From Bacteroidales bacterium (lineage in GTDB: Bacteria; Bacteroidota; Bacteroidia; Bacteroidales; UBA932), in assembly GCA_017625535.1 (NCBI GenBank), contig JAGAKR010000016.1, forward strand, positions 1 through 40,746: a stretch of 40,746 nucleotides of DNA. Direction: 5' to 3'. Numbering within the stretch: the first letter of the stretch is position 1; each line of letters starts with the position of its first letter. Positions 38,189 to 40,746 of this stretch are shown piece after piece. The translations under genes and the position numbers were made by a program. The notes under the pieces are model-generated. The model did not search any database. It was not told the origin of the DNA and was given only the letters and a program-made list of their open reading frames with translations.

Positions 38189-39733
38189 ATGGACATACTT
38201 ACAATTGTAATTTTATCGCTATGTGGAGCTCTCGCCGGATTTTTAGCGGCATACTATATGGTTAACAATGTAGTGCTGAAGAAAAAGAAGGAACAGATAC
38301 TCAAGGAGGCTGAAACTGAGGGAGAGAACATAAAGAAGGAGAAGATTTTCCAGGCAAAGGAGAAATTCCTGCAGCTCAAAAGTGAGCACGAGCAGTTCAT
38401 AAATGAAAAGAACAGCCAGATACAGCAGATTGAGAACAAGATTAAACAGAAGGAGATTGTTATCAACCAGCAGAATTCTGAGCTTTCAAAGAAACAGAAA
38501 GAGGTTGACCTTATTAAGGAAAACCTGAAAAACCAGGTGGAGATTGTAAACAGGAAGAGCGACGAGTATGAGAAACTAAAACAGGAGGCCATTGAAAGGA
38601 TTGAGAGCCTTGCTGGAATGACAGCCGCTGAGGCAAAAGCCCAGTTGGTAGAAACAATGAAGGATGAGGCCAAGACACAGGCAATGTCTTATATCAATGA
38701 CGTGATGGATGAGGCCAGACTTACCGCTTCCAAAGAGGCAAAAAGGATTGTAATCAATACAATCCAGAGGACAGCCCCTGAGACTGCAATTGAGAATGCA
38801 GTTACAGTGTTCAACATAGAGAGTGATGAGATAAAGGGACGCATCATTGGACGCGAGGGAAGGAATATCCGCGCACTTGAGGCGGCTACAGGTGTGGAGA
38901 TTGTAGTTGATGACACCCCTGAGGCAATCCTCCTCTCTGCATTTGACCCTGTAAGAAGGGAGGTTGCAAGGCTTGCACTCCACCAGTTGGTTACAGACGG
39001 CCGTATCCACCCTGCAAGAATTGAGGAGGTTGTAGCCAAAGTACAGAAACAGCTGGAAGAGGAGATTCTTGAAACAGGTAAAAGAACATGTATAGATTTG
39101 GGTATCCACGGCCTTCATATAGAGCTTATCAAACTTATAGGAAGGATGAAGTACCGTTCATCATACGGCCAGAACCTGTTGCAGCACGCAAGAGAGGTTG
39201 CAAACATCTGTGCAATCATGGCATCCGAGCTTGGACTTAATCCAAAAGCTGCAAAAAGGGCAGGTCTGCTGCACGATATTGGAAAAGTATCTGATGAGGA
39301 TCCTGAACTTCCACACGCAATCCTGGGTATGAAACTGGCAGAGAAATACAAGGAGAAACCAGAAATATGCAATGCCATAGGTGCCCACCACGAGGAGGTT
39401 GAGATGAGCTCTTTGCTTTCACCGCTTGTACTTGTAGGTGATGCCATTTCAGGCGCAAGACCTGGCGCAAGACGAGAGGTTATTGAGTCTTACATAAAGA
39501 GGCTTCAGGATATGGAGAACATTGCCCTCTCCTACCCTGGCGTTACCAAGACCTACGCAATCCAGGCAGGCCGCGAGCTCCGCGTAATTGTAGGAAGCGA
39601 GCAGGTAACAGACCAGCAGGCAGAGCAGCTTTCAATGGATATTGCAAAGAAGATCCAGGACGAGATGGTTTATCCGGGCCAGGTAAAGATTACCGTAATC
39701 CGCGAAACCCGCTCTGTAAGTTTTGCAAAATAA
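38189..39733 (+). CDS. rny: Ribonuclease Y
   Basis: A 514-residue membrane-anchored endoribonuclease that initiates mRNA decay. Residues 3-25 are a transmembrane helix ([21 protein letters not shown]). About 28-140 is a charged coiled coil, 205-265 a KH RNA-binding domain ([16 protein letters not shown], about 216-231) and the C-terminal half an HD metal-dependent phosphodiesterase domain with H362-D363 in LLHDIGK and [13 protein letters not shown] following. The length matches the family (about 520). It is preceded by the 6S-like RNA and ends at a strong terminator. Confidence 0.96.
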   Translation: MDILTIVILSLCGALAGFLAAYYMVNNVVLKKKKEQILKEAETEGENIKKEKIFQAKEKFLQLKSEHEQFINEKNSQIQQIENKIKQKEIVINQQNSELSKKQKEVDLIKENLKNQVEIVNRKSDEYEKLKQEAIERIESLAGMTAAEAKAQLVETMKDEAKTQAMSYINDVMDEARLTASKEAKRIVINTIQRTAPETAIENAVTVFNIESDEIKGRIIGREGRNIRALEAATGVEIVVDDTPEAILLSAFDPVRREVARLALHQLVTDGRIHPARIEEVVAKVQKQLEEEILETGKRTCIDLGIHGLHIELIKLIGRMKYRSSYGQNLLQHAREVANICAIMASELGLNPKAAKRAGLLHDIGKVSDEDPELPHAILGMKLAEKYKEKPEICNAIGAHHEEVEMSSLLSPLVLVGDAISGARPGARREVIESYIKRLQDMENIALSYPGVTKTYAIQAGRELRVIVGSEQVTDQQAEQLSMDIAKKIQDEMVYPGQVKITVIRETRSVSFAK

Positions 39734-39755
39734 ACTGCACAACCGCATACAAAAG

Positions 39756-39787
39756 AAAGGCAGCCTCACCGCTGCCTTTTTTATTTT
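39756..39787 (+). terminator. Terminator of rny
   Basis: AAAGGCAGC (39756-39764) pairs with GCTGCCTTT (39771-39779), loop CTCACC, followed by TTTATTTTG. Confidence 0.85.
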
Positions 39788-40052
39788 GTTTGCCACCAGA
39801 AAATGAGTTTTATTCCTAAATGGCTATATATCTTTGCGTTAAAGAATCGCAACAAACGTAATCTCCCGCTATTGCTCCACCTAAATTCTGCACTATTTTG
39901 CAGTGTCTCGCAGAGTCGAGTTCCTACTTTGATGTAAAGGTGGTGAAATTTGAAACAGAAATAGGTACGCTAAAATTTTGCTCCACCAAAGTTCGGAATC
40001 CCTAATATTCAAATTTTATCAGTTATAAAATTGCCATCTTTGATCGAATATT

Positions 40053-40123
40053 GTGCTCGTCTTAACCTATCATATAATATGCAAAAACCGCACTTTTTCT
40101 TTATTTTATGATAGGTTGAGCAC
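40053..40123. repeat. Bipartite inverted repeat
   Basis: GTGCTC (40053-40058) and AACCTATCATA (40064-40074) are matched by TATGATAGGTT (40107-40117) and GAGCAC (40118-40123): 17 bp of pairing with a 5-nt bulge around a 32-nt AT-rich loop. Confidence 0.7.
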
Positions 40124-40156
40124 TTGCATGGTGACTTGCATAGTCACTTGCATGGT
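40121..40156. repeat. Three 12-bp tandem repeats
   Basis: CACTTGCATGGT, GACTTGCATAGT, CACTTGCATGGT lie end to end; the first and third are identical. Confidence 0.85.
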
Positions 40157-40214
40157 AGTATCATTAAATTAGCTTATACACAACTTTTGCACTAACTTGT
40201 ACACCCTTATATCA

Positions 40215-40324
40215 ACTAGGTGCCGACTAGGTGCCGACTGGGTGCCAACTTAGTTCTATCTTAGTGCCTACTTGGTGCCATCATGGGCACTATCATGAGC
40301 AGTTCATGAGCACTTATAGTGCAA
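40215..40324. repeat. Ten degenerate 11-bp tandem repeats
   Basis: Ten units in exact 11-bp phase with consensus near ACTTAGTGCCA. Units 1 and 2 are identical (ACTAGGTGCCG), and G at position 6 is invariant in all ten. Units 7-10 drift but keep the phase. Looser 11-mers continue leftward to about 40183. Confidence 0.8.
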
Positions 40325-40476
40325 CGATAAGGCTGTTTGTAAGATAGAAACCATTATCAACATATGCTCACAAAATATTAGAAATGCTTCTTCCAATATC
40401 CAAACTCTTAGGTCAACACTCTTTTATATTCGGTGTTTAATTTTAGTCGTATATAAGCATTATTTAGAATTCCTAA

Positions 40477-40746
40477 TTATAACATAAATCTTTCTAATTT
40501 ATTCTTCCATCTCTCCCAATCGGGCATTTCCTTTTGTAGTAGATCCCAAAATGCTTTTGTGTGGTCAGGGTGCAATAAATGACAAAGTTCGTGAGTAATC
40601 ACGTACTCAATACAAGGTCGAGGAGCCATAATCAATCTAGTATTAAGAATTATTTTTCCTTTGGGGGTACAGCTTCCCCAACGATTTTCCATCTCCTGTA
40701 TATGTAAAGATGTTGGTGTAACACCATATTTTTCAAAGCGTGCAAC
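40477..40746 (-). CDS. YgjP-type (DUF45, SprT-like) metallopeptidase, 5' end outside the window
   Basis: The last 89 codons of a leftward gene, open to the window edge, so the ATG at 40692 is internal. The visible part has the family core: MENRWGSCTPKGKIILNTRLIMAPRPCIEYVI (W-G-S-C and L-N-x-x-L strands), the zinc site HELCHLLHPDH (HExxH plus a third His) and the closing FWDLLQKEMPDWERWKNKLE helix. Family members often end type I restriction-modification operons; whether that is so here lies beyond the window. The composition is poorer in G+C than the core genes. Confidence 0.85.
   Translation of the reverse strand, partial: VARFEKYGVTPTSLHIQEMENRWGSCTPKGKIILNTRLIMAPRPCIEYVITHELCHLLHPDHTKAFWDLLQKEMPDWERWKNKLERFML

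Larger units (their letters stand above)
39788..40476. other. AT-rich gene-free region
   Basis: About 690 bp without a plausible gene, clearly richer in A+T than the rest. It holds a consensus -7 element, TATCTTTG, at 39829-39836 with nothing recognisable downstream, two copies of TTGCTCCACC (39872 and 39978), an inverted repeat at 40053-40123, and phased tandem repeats at 40121-40324. 40325-40476 shows nothing I can name. Confidence 0.6.

Noticed and set aside
39829-39836. Promoter of an unseen gene in the AT-rich gap
   Set aside because: TATCTTTG fits the -7 consensus but no -33 element, ORF or structured RNA follows.
40174-40182. Chromosomal replication origin from one DnaA-like box
   Set aside because: A single TTATACACA without a cluster of boxes or dnaA/dnaN nearby is not enough; kept only as a note with the tandem repeats.
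40121-40324. CRISPR array
   Set aside because: The repeats are 11-12 bp and adjacent, with no spacers and no cas genes.

Overview
The window reads as a stretch of a Bacteroidales chromosome, possibly from a protein-fermenting gut lineage such as Rikenellaceae (the rank below order is inference). The grounds are the gene families and their order (a coiled-coil protein, ZapA, a 6S-like RNA and RNase Y in a row; family I pyrophosphatase; 2-oxoacid:ferredoxin oxidoreductase with a VorB-type alpha subunit), the absence of Shine-Dalgarno leaders, and promoters of the Bacteroidetes type (TTTG, 19-22 nt, TAnnTTTG). There are about 44 protein genes, two of them cut by the window ends, one structured RNA, no tRNA or rRNA, no insertion sequence and no CRISPR array.

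Layout. 1-5.8 kb: a truncated unknown gene, a Nudix/macrodomain-like fusion, a YwqG-family gene, a small exported protein, an exported EEP-phosphatase/esterase fusion and an exported PepC-type peptidase. 5.8-13.5 kb: a dicarboxylate-type symporter with a serine-hydrolase lipoprotein, a nitroreductase-like lipoprotein, proC with an EamA exporter, a GNAT enzyme, a possible PD-(D/E)XK protein with a tiny partner, and an M28 peptidase lipoprotein. 13.5-14.5 kb: a 111-bp branched palindrome and a PIG-L deacetylase. 14.5-19.4 kb: a leftward operon (exported TPR-like protein, stand-alone condensation-domain protein, AMP-forming acyl ligase, free acyl carrier protein, inorganic pyrophosphatase). This looks like a minimal dissociated NRPS/lipid-conjugation pathway and is my best candidate for an undescribed system.

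19.4-25.6 kb: a second M28 peptidase, NhaC antiporter, FNT channel, phosphoesterase, superoxide reductase, an acidic protein and a lipocalin. 25.7-29.4 kb: a leftward purine/methylthioadenosine salvage group (SAH/MTA deaminase, purine nucleoside phosphorylase, HAD phosphatase, MBL-fold hydrolase) with related palindromic repeats between its genes. 29.5-32.2 kb: a B12-binding radical SAM protein and a PhzF isomerase. 32.3-37.2 kb: an energy-conserving operon, ADP-forming acyl-CoA synthetase plus a four-subunit 2-oxoacid:ferredoxin oxidoreductase, with a 55-residue membrane protein inserted. 37.3-39.7 kb: coiled-coil protein, zapA, 6S-like RNA, rny. After 39.8 kb the sequence becomes AT-rich and gene-free, with phased 11-12 bp tandem repeats, and ends in a YgjP-type metallopeptidase that may mark the edge of an accessory island.

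Taken together, exported peptidases, amino-acid-derived 2-oxoacid oxidation and ADP-forming acyl-CoA synthetase suggest peptide fermentation with ATP made by substrate-level phosphorylation. Across the first 33 kb one word, (G/A)TCGGGAA, recurs on both strands and in all reading frames far more often than base composition predicts. It even forms both arms of a terminator, so selection at the DNA level is likely.
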